A stretch of DNA of 64,000 nt from Linyphia triangularis (taxonomy: Eukaryota > Arthropoda > Arachnida > Araneae > Linyphiidae), in the NCBI GenBank assembly GCA_963978545.1, contig OZ021723.1, positions 44,469,069-44,533,068 of the forward strand. The letters are read 5' to 3'. Under the pieces are notes generated by a model. That model had not been told where the DNA came from, made no database searches, and was given only the letters and a program-made list of their open reading frames with translations. Each line of letters starts with the position of its first letter. Within the stretch, counting starts at the first letter, position 1. Below are positions 1 to 11,785 of the stretch, in pieces. The position numbers and the translations under genes are program-made.

Positions 1-540
1 TCTGAGTACAAACTTTTTGTGGTGCAATTTTCATCCTTAGCCTTTTAACTGCTTGCCTTCATATTGTCTAACATTCAATTTTCCCCACACGTCTTTTTCT
101 TTTTTCCATCTGTAAGTGACAAAGAGTTGTATTCGAACTCTGTCAAAAGTACACATTTTCTCGATCAAAGTAATGCTCATGCCATTTTCGTCCATTCTAC
201 ACTCTCCATTTTGTTAGGGTTAAAGTTTTTTTCGTATCCTCTTTTACTCAAAGAAATGCCTCGCGCCATGGGAAGAAACTGAAGAACAGAAAATGACAAC
301 AAAAATAAAAGAGTAGAATGCATCAAATTTAAAGAAAACAGAATATATGGAATATTCGAGTTAAATGAGTGTGTCGAACACTGAACGTGACACGGAGGAC
401 ATTTTGTTGGATAGAACTTTAATGGCTTGTCGTGAAAAATGCATGAACGTGAGTTTGCTACGAAGAAATGTTTTTTGAATAGTTTGTAACTATATTCTAC
501 TTTCGTATTTTGAGTTTCAATCATGATTTTACAAAAGTGT
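1..540. repeat. Segmental-duplication copy A (far-upstream part of astacin unit 1)
   Basis: This stretch aligns with 13828-14310 and 62450-62990. Shared landmarks are the tract around TTTTCATCCTTAG, a GTGACAAAGAGT block and a following AAGAAATGCCTC block. It marks the left end of a duplicated unit of about 13.8 kb that contains an astacin gene. A 169-codon minus-strand frame (686-177) is open here, but the matching frame in the other two copies is short or differently framed, so I do not call it a gene. Confidence 0.7.
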
Positions 541-1079
541 TGCAAACTGTAAAGAATGAGAAAACAAAAGCAGATCTTGTAAACTTCTAGTAAACGGAAG
601 GTTATGGGAAAAGAAAGATTCAATCTCATATATTCCCTTTTTTGTAATTGTTCAATGTAGCATAATTTATGGTAGAATAAAATCAATATTAAAAAACAGG
701 GTCATAATAAAGGAAATGTATTGAAATGATAATTTTTACCTCTCAGTTCCTTCTATGTATCTACACATATCATACACATGAAATATTTAGAATAGTCAAA
801 GCCTTAAAATATTTAAATAGTTATATAGAAGTTAGAAAATTTCTAGAACAGTTTCTAAAAAATAACTAATAGCGTAACTTTGTTATTGTTTTAATCAACT
901 TTAAAATTTTGTTAACGTCAATATTGATTATTCAGATACTATAAGATTATTAAATCTATTTTATCAAGTGAACTTATAAATTTGAATTCTATTAATTGGA
1001 ATTTTAAGTATACGTATCTATATATTTAAAGAATAACTTTATACTCAATAAAAATCCTCAAAATATCGTATTTCTTTTA

Positions 1080-1789
1080 CTTTCAATTACCCATATGTTA
1101 TCATACGGTAATGAAAGTACTACTGTTTTCAATCCAAAAAAATGTCGATATTTTTTTTGCATTTCACCACGCTTTGGAACATCCTGACTTCAAAAAGTGA
1201 TCTAGAAAAAAATTTCTGTATGTGTGTACGTGATCAGCATAACTCCCGAACGAATTGAACTACGATGTTCAAATTTCGTGTACGGATAAGAGGTGGCCAT
1301 GGGACCTTCATAAATATTGCGCATGAGCAAAACTTACAAACATGTAAAGATCGTGTTTTTCAGCAATTGCTTAAAAGCGGCTCTAACAATTTGATCAAAA
1401 TCACTATGCTAATGCCTCTTAAGGTGTTCTACACATCACCCACCTCCGAAATTTCCTTAAAAATGCCGTATAAAAGAGTAAAGAGTTGTAAAACGAATGT
1501 TTTTAACACAGAGTTCTCTTCCCCTCATCATCGCTGTTAACGACCATTTTCCTGTTCTCCTCTGTTTCATTTACAAAAAAGTATAGTGTAAGAATTTTCA
1601 AAAAGTATAAAGTCAAATTTGCTTGTTTTCCTCCATATAAGAATTATTACCAAAAATATCGCCAAACTGGCCATTTTTTTGATTGAATGAAAATATGAAA
1701 ATGGTAGTAACACTTTTCCCAAGTCCAATTAAATGTAGTGACCAGTATTATAGTGTCATTTAAAGTTGTGCGATCTTCCACATCCCTAG
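1080..1789 (-). repeat. Hairpin-tailed interspersed repeat, copy 1
   Basis: A repeat of about 0.7 kb, inverted relative to copies at 15638-16254, 16255-16970 and 44979-45558. Read on the minus strand it starts near CTAGGGATGTGGAAGATCG, contains a block ending GTACACACA, and ends in an imperfect palindrome (ATTACC...GGTAAT, about 1087-1113) followed by a GAAAGTAA tail. The stable tail hairpin suggests a non-autonomous mobile element, but I cannot assign a superfamily. A 91-codon open frame (1265-1540) inside it is broken in the other copies. Confidence 0.6.
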
Positions 1790-2802
1790 TTTATTATCAT
1801 AAGTGATAAGATAAATATTGAAAAAAAAAAAAAAAAAAATCTAAATTTGGCAGTTGTGGCAAACCATGAACATCATATTTAATCCCATGTAGTTGAACCC
1901 ACTAATATCACTTTTCAATATAAATAGAATCATTAGACGTGTATTTCTCAAACATGTGTTTTTGAAATTTGAGGGCTTCTTTAAATTGCTATAGTTTTTT
2001 TGTAATTAATCGTAAAGCATTGATTTTTTTTTTTAAATTAGTGAAGAAAAGTAATTTTAGTTGTTTTAAATATGTTCTGCTCTATTTTTTGAAAAATATT
2101 TTATTTAGAAAATTTATATATTTTGGCTGATATTTTGGTACATTTGATAAAACATTTTCTTTGGACATTTCTTTTCATATTTTTAAAAATATCTCCACCC
2201 ACTCTTCTTCAAAATGGTTCAATGATACTGTAGAAAAGAATCAGACCAGAATTAAAAATAATTCAAGTAGTAGTAACCTTTTAAAAAGTTTACATTATTA
2301 ATATTAATTACTCCCTAAATCATTAAAAATAAAAAAATTCTGTATTCCTCAAGAAATAATTGAATTGCCATAAACTTACGAAAATATAATTTAACTAATG
2401 AGTTCGCAATTAAAGTTTTCAAAAAATAGTCCCTCATACTGGAATTTTTTTTTATTTAAAAAACTTGTGTTCATTTTTTTTTTTTTAAATTTTTTTTTCT
2501 TATTTTTTTAATAAAGTATATTCTAATGAACATGGTTAAATAGTAACTTCTTTTTTATTTGCAAATTAATAGCAATAATTTAACCATATAAAGACAATTA
2601 TTTTCGATTACGAAGGAGGAAAATATATAAGGGAAATATTACATTAAAACAACTTTTGATGCAGAGAACATGCAATTAGGTTTAAGCATGACTCAGAGTT
2701 CTATAATTTAATGAGGACTAATATAAACTTTGTTTTTGTTCATAATTTAGACAATTTCAAGACCTGAATACAAATAGAACTTTTAGATAATACAGTTAAA
2801 AA

Positions 2803-3035
<233 letters not shown>

Positions 3036-3106
<71 letters not shown>
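3036..3106. repeat. (TA)n microsatellite
   Basis: About 71 bp of pure TA dinucleotide directly after the right arm of the inverted repeat. Confidence 0.95.
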
Positions 3107-3108
<2 letters not shown>

Positions 3109-4572
3109 AATTTTACTAGCATAAAAAAGAGCGGTGGCTCATAATTGTTATAGTAACGTAACACTAATACTGTTATTAAAGAACATTTGACACGGTGGTG
3201 GTTATTCATATCCGTATTTTTAATTGCCTTAATTTTAATACGATTAAAAAAAACCTAACAGATGGACTTCTGATTAATAAAATAAATTTTTAGTGACACC
3301 GCATGACAGAAATAAAGGTCTAAATTTTAATTTCAGAAGTTAAATATATACTGAAAGTGCCAAGAAAAATAGGGAAATGTTTTGACAGTGTATTCTTAGA
3401 AAAATGAATCATCGACATGGGTTGTGTTTAGAATTTAAATATAAGAAAATTACTTAAAATCGATAGTTCAGAAAATTACTTCGATGTAACTATTTTCTTT
3501 TTAAAGCTCTTTTTATAGATTACATGGTAGAGTTATTAGAATAATAAATGTTTATAGTTATATCATTCATTAATATGAGACGATTAAAAAATTGTATTAT
3601 ATAAAATAATTGAAAACTTTAAAATTCCTTTAGAAGAAAATCTTACTGTTGCTTCAATTATCAAGCACGAGAAATTTAAAGTAATAAATTTCTAATTCAA
3701 AGTTTTCAGGAGTTACAAAGTCCCGTTTCACACTTGAAACTAAATTTATAGGTATTTAAAAATAACCTTAGCAAACCGTTTTCCAAGAGCATGAAGCCTC
3801 TCCCCCCAGACCTTGTGAAAATGACAAATTGAGTATCCGTGACAACCACCAATGACAGAAATTCCAAGAGGTCTTTTAAGATAAAATTATATAAATATTA
3901 GTGAACACTTTTACATTACACTCTCCTGGCTTTTCGTCAAAACATGGCCCAAAATCGCTGACAGCAATGGGTTTGTAAACTCTCAAGGAGAAGGAGACAA
4001 GTCAATTTCACATTAATATCTTGTAAAAAGATTAAAGTTCATAACCTACTTTATGGGTTGGCGCATTTAAAAGTATTAAAAGCATACATATTGTAAATTT
4101 CGGAAAAAGAAGGACAAGAAACTAATTAGGGTAAAATAAAACTTTTTTGAAATATTAAAATCTAGGTAAATAAAAATTCAATTTTTAAAATGAATTTGTG
4201 AAACATTTAAGTGTTATTTACTGGGTAAAAAGTTATTTTGCGGAAATAAACATCACTAAAAAGATGTTTATAATTTGACACTGTACGATTAAAACGCTGC
4301 TGTAGAATATGATGTCTAAAAATAATGTTTGTGTATAGTCTAATTACATCTTTTTGCAATCCGTGTTTGATGAAGTTTAATATTGATTAATAATAGTATC
4401 AAATCTCTTGTTTACATGCGTCTTTATCTTGAACCACACAGTAAAGAAGTGCATCATTTCTTCAGTCGATAGTAAACGTATGCGAGTAATCTTTAAAGAA
4501 TACATTTGAATCGCAAAATATAAGATATGTAATATTGCAAATTAGCATTTGATTTTGAACCGAAAAATAGAT

Positions 4573-4626
4573 ATCTGTTTACAACAGATGTTGTTTTCCA
4601 TGAAAGATAATACAATTATAGATAAG
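4573..4626 (+). promoter_or_regulatory. Conserved proximal promoter motifs of gene 1
   Basis: An inverted repeat ATCTGTT...AACAGAT (4573-4589) contains a CAGATG E-box (4585-4590). It is followed by AGATAAG (4620-4626), a GATA-type site ending 60 bp before the ATG. The same order and similar spacing recur before genes 2 and 3 although surrounding sequence has diverged. Binding by bHLH and GATA factors is inferred from motif shape only. Confidence 0.5.
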
Positions 4627-4686
4627 TTTTCAAATCATGAAATGTTCGATTGAATAGCAAAAATTTACATTTTATGTAACGTTAAC

Positions 4687-4747
4687 ATGAAGTTCTTGAT
4701 GTTGATATTTACTTTGGCTGCTGCCGTATTGGCCAATGAAGAATATG
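4687..4747 (+). CDS. Gene 1 exon 1: signal peptide
   Basis: Begins at the ATG with MKFL, followed by a hydrophobic stretch (LIFTLAAAV) and a likely signal-peptidase site after residue 16. It ends in phase 1 before donor GTATAT. The ATG aligns with those of genes 2 and 3. Confidence 0.9.
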
Positions 4748-7700
4748 GTATATACATTTCATTTTCTTAAATGTCGAAAATTGTTAGAGATTTGGCCGAA
4801 ACTCTTTAATAGACCTAAAGTTAATGAAGTCTAAGTTCAAGAAACCAAAATATTATTGAAGTGTAGTGAATCCTTCCTTTATTAAATAACATCTAATCTC
4901 ACTTGAAAAAATTATATACCAAGTTATAGTTTCGATATTTTTAATAAAGTAAACTATAAAACTATAATTATACAATTTGATATATAAAATACAGTTTTTA
5001 AATTTAGTATTAAATAAAATGTAGTTTTGGTTTTTGGTACAAACTACAAGGTAATTTTATATTAGTAGATAAATTGTGGATGACCAATTTTAAGATTTCT
5101 TCGATAAACAGCACAGTTAAAATTCATCAAAAATGTTTATTTTTTTTGTAATATTTGTTGATTATAAGTAAAAAAGATTTGATTATTTATAGACATTGAT
5201 TTTATTTTAATGTTATTTGTAGGCATAAATTACCTTTTAATTTTAGATTTCACAACGTGAGGAACATATATTTTGATAATATTTTTTGTTGAAATGTTGA
5301 TGAAAAACAATATTTGTTACATATATTATCATTTTATCTTTCAAAAGAATTGAAGAAACGAGCTATACAAAATCCTGATTTATACGATGGAGACATGGCT
5401 GGAATTGATGGACCATTTGTAAGTATACTTTGTTATTACATAGGTAGTCTACAGCATACAATAATACATTTATTTTATTCTACTTAAATTATAGCAATTG
5501 AAGAATAGATTATTTGAAATATTAAAATATACAAGGGTTGGACAAAATAATGCAAACACTTGTGAAAAACAAACAAATACAGTCATATCATCGATGTAGA
5601 TAAACAACTGGATAGACTGCTTAGCTCAGGGGAAACGAACCGTGCCACCGCGGAAGCTAAGATGCTTGGATGGAGGAATTTGTATTGCCGATGTGGATTT
5701 TCTTCTATCTTTATGGTATATTCGCTTTATTTTTGATATTTGGCAAGCAGAAAAAAGTAAGAATAAAACATATTTGAAGAAAATAGTTTAACCAATAAAT
5801 AAAACTGATCAAAATAATTCTAAGTATGGGATTTGTATATTTGGAACAAACATTTGAGATTAGTTACTGTTGACATAGATAAACGTAAATTGTACGTAAT
5901 TAAACGTAAAAGCTATAGTAAATATTAGCAATGAATTGAGGATGTATGTCTTTTTTCAAATTTTAATGTTTATCTTCCTTGCTAAAATGACTCAATGTTA
6001 GCGAACCTAAAGATCGTACTTTCGGAAATATCAAATTAATAGGTTTTTGAGAAAGTATTAACCCGCCACAACAATGACAGAGTTGAAAATTTATTTATAG
6101 GATTTAGAACGTAATGCTGTGCCCGCATATAAGTACAGATGGCCTGGTGCTCGGGTTCCCTATGTAATCGATGCTTCACTGAGTAAGTTTTGATGATTAT
6201 AACAATAAAAGTCCAATTGATTAAATGTTATATTCAAACCTGAAAAATATGGAAACATAAATAAATATTTCACAAATCGTACAATACAGAATTAAAAGAT
6301 ATCGATATTATATATTTTTAATAAAAAACAGAAACGAGTACACTGTTAACCCTTTGCACTCGTAATTATGCTTTAGAAAGTTAGCAAATAACTCGGAATT
6401 TTTTTTTCATGTTCAATCAAGATGAATTTTTTTTAATGAAAATGTGTTCCAATTTAACTAGAAGGTTTACCATTCTTAAATCAAAAACTTAAAAAATATA
6501 GCCCCTGAATACACCCCTTGACCTAGGATGGGAATGTGGCCACATATTTTATTTTTCAACGTGTCAAAATAATTTATTGAAACTACTAAGAATACTTAAG
6601 TATATTACACTACACTGCATTAACCCTTTGCATTCCGCTGTTCCTTCTCAGGGGGACATCGTAATCTTGCATATCATTCGGATGTGCCCTCTTAGGGGAC
6701 ATTAAAGTTTATTAGTGATTACGGAGAATTAATCTTCCCAGCACAACTTTTTGAGAAATACATGTTTCCCTGAAGTTTTCTCTTGAAATGGCACAAGAAA
6801 TCAAATCAAAATATGTTAAAATTACCAATATATATATAAATATTTCAGTAGGGTTTTGTGTCAAAAGAGAACGTGAGAAGTGTTGGTTCACGACGGTCCG
6901 ATCACTGTTCTGTGTCACTTGAAAGGAGCGATAAGGAGAGTTTGTCGATGGTTGGGTTTGTTGAAATTTACTGGCGCAAGGGCAACACTAGGGCTGAGCT
7001 GCTGGTCGCCGTCCAGAATTGTTCGGAGTGCAAAAGGTTAAAAATCTAAGAAATGTAATAATATGAACAAATTATATAAACAATATTTATGGGCGGAACG
7101 TAATGCCGGCACCTCCACTAAAGCAAATCAACTTAGAAATACTTCGAACAGAAATATTTTGGTTAAGTTATCACAGTTTGCCCAATATAGATGCGATGTC
7201 CTCTGTACGGGAACATACGAACGCAAAGGTAAAACGAGTGATGTCCCCTATACGGGGACATACGGGTGAAAAGGGTTAAAACAGTGTAATTATAAAAAAT
7301 GAAATGGACAAAAAATTTGTATCATAGCTCGGATTACGCTTGTTTCAAGTTTGAGAAAGACATGTTCATTTAAATATATTAAATAAAAAATACATAAATG
7401 GTGTTGAAATCATATATTGCCCACTCTGCCAAACACAAATCCTGTCCTGTCACGGTCTTCACTATAATTGTTTCAAATTGAAAGCTTTTTTTTACACTTG
7501 AATACGTATAATAAGAAGCTTTATGAAATGGAGCGGATGAATTTGTTCTGATGAATAAAAGGAACTTTTGAAATTAAAATGCTATATTTTTTTCTTTGAT
7601 GTCTGTAACGTTCAAAATACTTCGTGATTTCTCAATTTTAAGTAAAGACGGAAATTGTATTTTTGAATATGTCGTTGCTTATTTTTTAAAACATAGTGTT

Positions 7701-10700
7701 TAAGTTAAAACGGCGAAATGAATGATTAATTTGGATAAAAAAAATCACTGTATAATTAAGTATATATCTTTTCATCGACAGAATTACGGCTAAAATCATA
7801 GGGTTCTATATTTAGCATTCAAACACTAAAAGGGCTAAATCCCAGTATCAAATATAATAGTTTTATTAATTATTTAAATTAAAAAAAAGTTTTTTTTTTT
7901 TTTTTTAATTCTATTTTAAATGCTGCTTATTTTTAGAAATATATATGAAAAAATACTATTAAAAAAACTTATCCTTAGTTTAGTGCACGGTTGTTGTAGA
8001 ATTATTTAAAAAAAAATATTAATACATAACATATCTTTTAAATAATTATGATTCGTCACTGATAAAAGACTTATAGACGCATTAAGAATATTAAAAAATT
8101 AACTAAACTTTCTCTCCGTGCCATATTTCGCAACCAATATTAACTTTTTGATTCAAGTGTAGAAAAGGGTACTACACAAATTGTCTTTAGGTGATTCTAC
8201 ACTTGTACCATGATTTGTTTTTTCAGGCAACATATTTTTTCAATAAGGAAAAAATAACGTTTTGATTCCTATCAGCTGTTTGGATCGATCGAATTTTTTT
8301 TTCCAATTTGTTCTATGTTTTGTTGTGTGTTTCATTAGTTGTGAGAAACAAAAGTTCTTCCATTTAGCCATTAGTCAGATCACACAGGGTTATAACTTTT
8401 TGTTACATTTTTACAACAATTTTTGATGCCAGCCATATTGAAAAAGTTTCTTCCTATTGCCTTTTTTGTCATCAAAAACAATTAACTAAAAATTCAAAGT
8501 GGATTCTACACTTTCGCATTTTTTTTTTATTCCAAAACATATTTTGTGAAGTGTGTGTACTACTTTCATACAAATATAATTACCATGAATTATCATTTTG
8601 CACTAATAGGTAGAGAAACAAGCACTATTTTGATGGCATTCAAAAACTACCATGATAATACATGCATTCGATTTGTTCCAAGGACCAACGAAAGGGATTA
8701 CGTTAGGATCTTCTCTGGAAAAGGGTGAGTACAACAAATAAAAATCTCTCTATAAGGCATAAATATTTAGCATCATATAAATATCACTGCTTTCGAAGTA
8801 ATTCTAGATATAGTTTCAAAATTATTCGCTTTGATATGAGTTGTTCATCAAAATATTTTGATCCTATGATTTTTTTCTTTTTCTTTTTCTTTGAAAGATA
8901 TTTTTAATCACTGCTAAGAAACTAAAATATGTTTTTGATCACCATCATAACTATTATTACCATATTTCAGTAATTAACCTTGTTAAATCACTGACAAAGT
9001 TATCCGTCTAATAACAATCAACCAACTTAAAAGTCTTTATATGCGTAATTTTCCTATTTACTCTTTTAGATATTGATTTAATAAAAATCAATCATTTTGC
9101 CGATTTATAATGACTGAAACCCTCTATCGGATTGACGAGTCGAAATCTTCGAAGGGGTAATTAACATCGACTTTCCGTCTTCCTATCCATCTGAATCGTG
9201 GCAAATAGATTCGTTGTCGATGATAATGTATTCAATAAAGTTTGGGGGCAAAAAAAATAAAAAATTAGTAAATAGTTTGGAATGGATCTTTTGTTCTTAG
9301 TAATCAAACACTATGAAAACTCGGTCTGAACTCCCGAAGTCGCACTTGCACATAAAAATTGGCAATGCATACAACAAATTTATATTAAAAACTTTGTTTT
9401 GATGGGTTATATTATTTTGGTCTGATATGTCAACCTTAAAAGTAAAAAAATATTTTTGGATGAACTTTCAGGCTTTTGACAGAAAAATGAAGTAACAGTT
9501 CCCTGTTCTACAATTAAATTTATCTTTATAACTTAAGCATTATTAAATTGAGATTTTTTTTATAAATTATGTTTTACATCCCACAGTATTTTTTACGCAG
9601 ATTAAACTGTTGAAATCAGTTACATTTATAACTAGAATGACAAAATTACTACGTAGTTTTTTTTTATAAGTTCTAACATGATGTCGGAAAGAATAAGCCT
9701 TATTTTTTTTAATCCTTCGTGTTTTAATATTAATATTTTCAGACCAAACATCTATTAGGTATATTAATAAATCAAATTTAAAGTAAACACGACCATCAAT
9801 TAAAAAAAAGCTATTTAAAGTATTAAAGAAAAATAATGTAGGCTCTAAGTAGTCAATATTTACTAAAAGTTTTGAAAATATAGTGCATTTGACGTAAAAT
9901 TTAATAATAAACGTTGTATTAACAATTAATAGCAACTTTATTTAAAATGTGCATCTTAAAGGGAAAATAAGATAACTACAATTTATATTGTTTTGTATAA
10001 ATCCAAAAAATATTGCAAGTTTTTTATAATATTGGTATATATCTCTACTATTTTCCAATCTAAGTCTTCCTGGAAAGAAAATATGGTGTCCGTGATTTCC
10101 ATTTTTAAAGTTATGTAAGTTGCAAATTTAAAACTGATAATTTTTACTTCATATTCATGTATCAAATAGCATGAAAGGAAAATAAAATTAAGGTTCAATA
10201 ACGTTGCCGAAAATAATACTTTCTAAGATTTACTGTTTTGAATATTATATTGATATTCACTCAAATGACATCAACCGTAAATGTTTATTTAAGTTTAATG
10301 CTAAAAAGTTTAAGAATGTTGTACTTGAATTTAAATTATCTTTTTAATAAAACGTTAACATATAGTGCGCTTGACCTTCAGCTGCTACTCAAGTGTGGGT
10401 AGAACAGGAAACCAGCAGCCATTATCACTGGGCGACGGTTGCGTGGATGTAGGCACCATAGTGCACGAACTTGGACATTCACTAGGTTTCTACCACGAGC
10501 AGAGCAGATCGGACAGGGACAGCTTCCTCATTATCTATTTGGAGAATGTCCAATCAGGTATAAAATTGAATATTAACAATTTAAATTCTTCGGTTTCGTT
10601 TATCAGATTTGTAAATACAACCTTTCAATGCAGAACGATCTCCAACTCAGCTTCAAAAGAGAATTTTTATATTAAATATAGAAGAAACACAATCACTGTG

Positions 10701-11745
10701 AATAATTTTATAAAATACAAAATTAATTTTGTTTAAATTCAATAGTAAAGTTCTTTTCTAAGTCCTATGTGTCATCTGACAGGGACAACTATCTCATAAT
10801 CTATATCCAAAATATGAAATATACTATTCTTTGAATATTAACAAGTTAATTTAAGCAATTTCTAATATTGTATTTTTAACTACAACCTTTACAATGCAGA
10901 ATAAGCTTTAAAATAGTTTAGGAATAGAATTGAGGAAAGTAGAAACATAAATGTTTATTATATATAGAAATAGAAACACAATCCATATGATGAATTTCTA
11001 AAACGTAAAAAAAGTTGATTTAAATTCAACGACAAGGTGTTTTTTTTTTAATTTAAGAGTCAATTTATTTCAAAATATCATAGTTTTTTAGATAAACATT
11101 AAATCAGCAGAAGTGGTCTTTCTAAGCTTTCTGAGATCTTTTGTGGTCCCAAAAGCGATCTGTAAATCTACCTTTAAATTTTTTTGAGGAATGTATTTCT
11201 AGAAAAACTACACAAAGAAATACTAAATGTTACCTTTTATTTTCCACCTGTCGATTTTTTAAAAACGTGCAATTCTTCTAGAAGATATGCAGTACAATTT
11301 ATAATTTTACGATAAAAAATAAATTATTTATTTGTTCTCAGAAAGTAAACATTTTGCTACAGAAACGATCTCATTAATATCTCAATAAACCAACGATAAA
11401 AAATAAATTATTTATTTGTTCTCAGAAAGCAAACATTTTGCAACAGAAACTATCTCATTAATATCCCAATTAACCAACAATTATCCAGATAAACTAAACC
11501 TCATAAATTAACTGTTTTTCTTAGGCACGGAGCACAATTTCAACAAATTACCTCCTACCCAAAACATCCTGTATACACCTTTTGATTATGATTCTGTCAT
11601 GATCTACGACAACTATTCCTTCTCCAAGAACGGACAACCCACCATGGTGGCAAGGAACGGACAGAAGTTGGTCGATGCCTACTGGAAAGGTGGCATGAGC
11701 AATTCCGACATTCAGCGAGTGAGAAAGATGTACGGTTGCTTATGA
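4687..11745 (+). CDS. Astacin-like metalloprotease, gene 1 (six exons)
   Basis: A secreted zinc endopeptidase of family M12A. Exons are 4687-4747, 5348-5418, 6101-6182, 8610-8724, 10382-10557 and 11525-11745; all introns are GT-AG with phases 1,0,1,2,1, giving 241 residues. Visible parts in order are a signal peptide (hydrophobic core, A-x-A-type end near residue 16), a propeptide with a YDGD motif corresponding to the astacin aspartate switch, and a catalytic domain probably starting at the NA of exon 3. The zinc site HELGHxLGFYHE is in exon 5 and the Met-turn SVMIY in exon 6. Four cysteines match the two astacin disulfides. There is no EGF, CUB or MAM tail. In spiders such short astacins are secreted in digestive fluid and venom; the tissue here is inference. 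Two small differences from its paralogs are a shifted exon-2 acceptor and a one-codon C-terminal extension. Confidence 0.92.
5348..5418 (+). CDS. Gene 1 exon 2: propeptide
   Basis: Encodes the propeptide segment with YDGDMAGIDGPF. The Asp of YDGD is the likely zinc-blocking residue, by analogy with the FxGD motif of proastacins. At 71 nt it is one codon shorter than in genes 2 and 3, because the acceptor AG sits 3 bp further 3'. Donor GTAAGT. Confidence 0.88.
5531..5760. mobile_element. Tc1-like terminal fragment in intron 2
   Basis: The segment from 5531 (AAGGGTTGGACAAAATAATG) resembles the inverted-repeat end of Tc1-type transposons and matches the end at 28451 (same AAAATAATG core followed by an AAACAC block). 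I see no transposase and no clear second end, so the right limit is approximate. Confidence 0.4.
6101..6182 (+). CDS. Gene 1 exon 3: activation site and mature N-terminus
   Basis: Follows acceptor TTATAG. Encodes DLERNAVPAY..., then RWPGARVPYVID, a conserved start of the catalytic domain. Activation probably occurs before NA. 82 nt, ends phase 1 before GTAAGT. Confidence 0.9.
6350..7275. mobile_element. TTAA-flanked MITE (outer), intron 3
   Basis: TTAA at 6346-6349 and 7276-7279 bracket ends CCCTTTGCACTCG and, on the other strand, CCCTTTTCACCCG. A TTAA duplication and CCC-type inverted ends are typical of piggyBac-like MITEs. The right part contains GGGGACAT palindromic motifs. There is no transposase. 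A second element (6624-7037) is nested inside. Small open frames here are incidental. Confidence 0.7.
6624..7037. mobile_element. TTAA-flanked MITE (inner, nested)
   Basis: TTAA at 6620-6623 and 7038-7041 bracket inverted ends CCCTTTGCATTCC and CCTTTTGCACTCC (414 bp). The ends are close relatives of the surrounding element, so one family member has jumped into another. It also carries GGGGACAT motifs near its left end. Confidence 0.7.
8610..8724 (+). CDS. Gene 1 exon 4: catalytic domain N-terminal half
   Basis: 115 nt in phases 1 to 2. Encodes ILMAFKNYHDNTCIRF and then VPRTNERDY. The Cys in NTCIRF is the first conserved astacin cysteine, expected to pair with the last one near the C-terminus. 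Donor GTGAGT. Confidence 0.9.
8725..10381. other. Intron 4 of gene 1
   Basis: 1,657 bp of AT-rich intron. I see no mobile element with definable ends. The minus-strand open frame at 9935-9567 has the low-complexity composition of chance frames in AT-rich DNA. Confidence 0.6.
10382..10557 (+). CDS. Gene 1 exon 5: zinc-binding exon
   Basis: 176 nt in phases 2 to 1, acceptor TTCAG. Contains the second and third conserved cysteines (GCYS and DGC) and [19 protein letters not shown] with the three zinc histidines and catalytic Glu. Donor GTATAA. Confidence 0.95.
10771..10830 (+). pseudogene. Relic of the 3' end of exon 5
   Basis: Inside intron 5, a stretch around CTGACAGGGACAACTA and CTCATAATCTATATCCA resembles the end of exon 5 (SDRDxxLIIYxxN), followed by intron-like sequence. 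It has diverged and has no zinc motif. A similar relic lies at 43765-43815 in gene 3, implying an old partial exon duplication before the genes split. Confidence 0.6.
11309..11476. repeat. Two tandem copies of an 84-bp unit in intron 5
   Basis: Positions 11309-11392 and 11393-11476 are near-identical (both start ACGATAAAAAATAAATTA). The duplication is absent from introns 5 of genes 2 and 3. Confidence 0.85.
11525..11745 (+). CDS. Gene 1 exon 6: Met-turn and C-terminus
   Basis: 221 nt after acceptor TTCTTAG. Encodes the Met-turn SVMIYD (the usual His of SxMHY is Ile), whose Tyr is an expected zinc ligand, and ends MYGCL-stop. The paralogs stop directly after the Cys; here that TGA is TTA and the next codon is TGA, so one Leu is added. 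Confidence 0.93.
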
Positions 11746-11779
11746 GGAACATTATCAATGTTTGTATGAAATATTTTAA

Positions 11780-11785
11780 AATAAA
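11780..11785 (+). terminator. Polyadenylation signal of gene 1
   Basis: AATAAA 35 bp after the stop codon, aligned with the signals of genes 2 and 3. Confidence 0.8.

Noticed and set aside
177..686. 169-codon minus-strand frame upstream of gene 1
   Set aside because: Lies in a three-copy duplicated flank; copies at 13828 and 62450 do not keep the frame and no domain or splice context supports it.
8150..8540. TGTAGAA/TTCTACA inverted motifs suggesting a small transposon
   Set aside because: The region aligns with intron 3 of gene 3 (about 34090-34270), so it is ancestral intron, not an insertion.
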